Of a stretch of 15,063 nt of DNA, positions 13,858 through 15,063 are shown one piece after another. Every line of letters begins with the position of its first letter. Positions within the stretch are counted from its first letter, which is position 1. The notes under the pieces are model-generated. The model was not told where the DNA came from. It saw only the letters and a list, made by a program, of their open reading frames with translations, and made no database searches. The translations under genes and the position numbers were made by a program. Origin of the DNA: Acidimicrobiia bacterium (lineage in GTDB: Bacteria; Actinomycetota; Acidimicrobiia; Spongiisociales; ZC4RG35); contig JAICND010000005.1 in NCBI GenBank assembly GCA_025929005.1, positions 1 through 15,063 on the forward strand, in the 5' to 3' direction.

Positions 13858-14568
13858 ATGAAGAAGTTCACCTTGTCGCTCCTGGTACTCGCACTCGTTG
13901 CGGCCTTCGTCGCGCCCTCTTCGCTCGCCGTAGCCAAGGGCAAGAAGAAGAAGCCGGCGGGGCCTGTCGTCGTTGGAACCGACTCCGCAGGCGACTGGGG
14001 CTCGAACGTGGACCCCACGATCGCGCCCGCAGGTGACGTGCTAGGTCAGGATCTCCTCGAAGCGTCCATCACGATGGCGGACGCCAAAACGGTCAACTTC
14101 GTGATCAAGGTAGCGGCTCTTCCGCCGACCGGCGGCATCCCCGAGTTCAGCCGCTTCGGCTGGGACTTCACCGTGGATGGTGACGCCTTCGCGATGAGCG
14201 GTGGGTTCACCGATTACCTGCGCGGCGTTTGCTATCCACTACACGCAGGCACGTGCCCGCCTCCTCGCGACCCCGGTCAGCAGCCCTTCTTCATCAGGCA
14301 GGGCGCGTGCACCGTCGGTGCAGAGAGCCTGGAGAACTGCACTCTGGTGACGACCGTCAAAGCGGTATTCGACTCGGCCGCCGGCACGGTGACCATCCCG
14401 GTCCCGCTCGACGCGATCGGAGCGAAGCCAGGCTCGAAGATCGGTCCAGGATCCAACGCAGCGTTCTCGACCACCATCTACGCGTCGCCCGCAGCGGTCA
14501 TCTCGAGCGCGAACCTCCCGCACGACGCGATGCTCGCCACCGGCACGTTCGTGGTTCCAAAAGCGTAA
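13858..14568 (+). CDS. Secreted protein of unknown function, paralog 1
   Basis: A 236-residue protein with a classic signal peptide (MKKFTLSLLVLALVAAFVAPSSLA, residues 1-24) followed by a basic Lys patch (KGKKKK). The mature domain has the markers VVGTDSAGDWG, TIAPAGDVLGQDL, WDFTVDGDAFAMSG and two likely disulfides around GVCYPLHAGTCPPP and GACTVGAESLENC. It is beta-rich by its alternation of hydrophobic residues, possibly a DOMON- or jelly-roll-like sandwich, but I cannot name the family. AGAGAGG precedes the ATG by 5 bases. The neighbouring gene encodes a close paralog 28 bases downstream, so the two form a tandem duplication and probably an operon. This is host chromosome. Confidence 0.85.
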   Translation: MKKFTLSLLVLALVAAFVAPSSLAVAKGKKKKPAGPVVVGTDSAGDWGSNVDPTIAPAGDVLGQDLLEASITMADAKTVNFVIKVAALPPTGGIPEFSRFGWDFTVDGDAFAMSGGFTDYLRGVCYPLHAGTCPPPRDPGQQPFFIRQGACTVGAESLENCTLVTTVKAVFDSAAGTVTIPVPLDAIGAKPGSKIGPGSNAAFSTTIYASPAAVISSANLPHDAMLATGTFVVPKA

Positions 14569-14596
14569 GTAGGAACATCGATCTGAAAGGTCCGTC

Positions 14597-15063
14597 ATGA
14601 AGAAGCTGATCCTGTCTCTATCGGTACTGGCACTGTCCGCAGCCTTGATCGCGCCATCGGTCTCCGCTGCCCCCAAGGGGAAGCCGAAATCAGGCCCGCA
14701 AGTGGTCGGGACCGACGACGCGGCCGACTGGGGCAAGAACGTCGATGCGACGATCGCCCCTGCGGGTGACGTACTCGGTCAGGAGCTCGTTGAAGCCTCG
14801 ATCGAGATGGCCGACATGGACACCCTGAACTTCCACATCAAGGTGAAGAGCCTGCCGCCCAGTGGGGGCATCCCCGAGGGGGCCCGCTACAGCTGGGACT
14901 TCACCGTCGACGGGAACGCCTTCAGCATGAGCGGGAACTTCACCGACTACGCCCGTGGCGTCTGCTACCCGGCGCACACGAACAGTTGCCCGCCGCCCAA
15001 GGATCCGGGTCAGCAGCCCTTCTACGTCCGCAGCGGCCCATGCACGATCGGTACCGGTGGACA
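14597..15063 (+). CDS. Secreted protein of unknown function, paralog 2 (3' truncated by window)
   Basis: The first 155 residues are seen. It starts with MKKLILSLSVLALSAALIAPSVSA (signal peptide) and then follows paralog 1 closely: VVGTDDAADWG, TIAPAGDVLGQELVEASIEMAD, WDFTVDGNAFSMSGNFTDYARGVCYP, DPGQQPF. The same Cys positions are kept. The Lys patch is shorter. GAAAGG lies upstream of the ATG, and the leader shares sequence character with paralog 1. The frame runs off the window edge, so the C-terminus and any further copies are not visible. Confidence 0.85.
   Translation, partial: MKKLILSLSVLALSAALIAPSVSAAPKGKPKSGPQVVGTDDAADWGKNVDATIAPAGDVLGQELVEASIEMADMDTLNFHIKVKSLPPSGGIPEGARYSWDFTVDGNAFSMSGNFTDYARGVCYPAHTNSCPPPKDPGQQPFYVRSGPCTIGTGG

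Noticed and set aside
13479..14036. Open frame running through the arm sites, attR and into the host gene
   Set aside because: It crosses the recombination junction and overlaps the secreted paralog in another frame; no coding signal of its own.

Overview
The window is high-GC DNA from what looks like an uncultured actinobacterium. The evidence is the strong G/C bias at third codon positions, GTG and TTG starts, an actinobacterial-style TraA relaxase, SSB-like sequences and many exported lipoproteins. No single gene fixes the genus. About 12.9 kb of the 15 kb is one integrated mobile element, and the two ends are host chromosome.

Left host flank (1-789): the 3' end of an unrecognised membrane-anchored protein overlaps, at ATGA, a gene for a cupredoxin-type lipoprotein. 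These are followed by a tRNA-Arg(CCT) gene. Right host flank (from about 13718): two tandem paralogous secreted proteins of unknown function, the second cut by the window edge.

Element (about 790-13717): it sits in the tRNA-Arg gene. A 19-bp identical core is present at both ends, inside the tRNA at 790-808 and again at 13699-13717 next to a displaced tRNA 3' end. The tRNA present today is a host 5' part joined to a 3' part supplied by the element. A tyrosine integrase lies just inside the left end and a small HTH excisionase candidate just inside the right end. In the excised circle they would flank attP in xis-attP-int order. Direct repeats of 11 bp near both ends are candidate integrase arm sites. 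The transfer module is a full-length MobF (TrwC/TraA) relaxase-helicase. No TraB/FtsK, type IV secretion or replication initiator gene is visible, so the element looks like an integrative and mobilizable element that borrows its transfer channel.

The rest is accessory. A small membrane protein and an exported Cys-rich protein lie between int and the relaxase. A two-gene pair resembling a toxin-antitoxin locus lies upstream of an ssb-like gene. Four ssb copies or fragments, all on the + strand and all damaged, punctuate the right half at about 7670, 10377, 10845 and 12950. Between them, on the - strand, lie two cargo blocks encoding only exported proteins: a META-domain lipoprotein with a trypsin-like protease, then a two-lobed exported protein, a small lipoprotein and a Gly/Asp-rich repeat protein. 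The repeated ssb fragments may mark past recombination events that swapped cargo.
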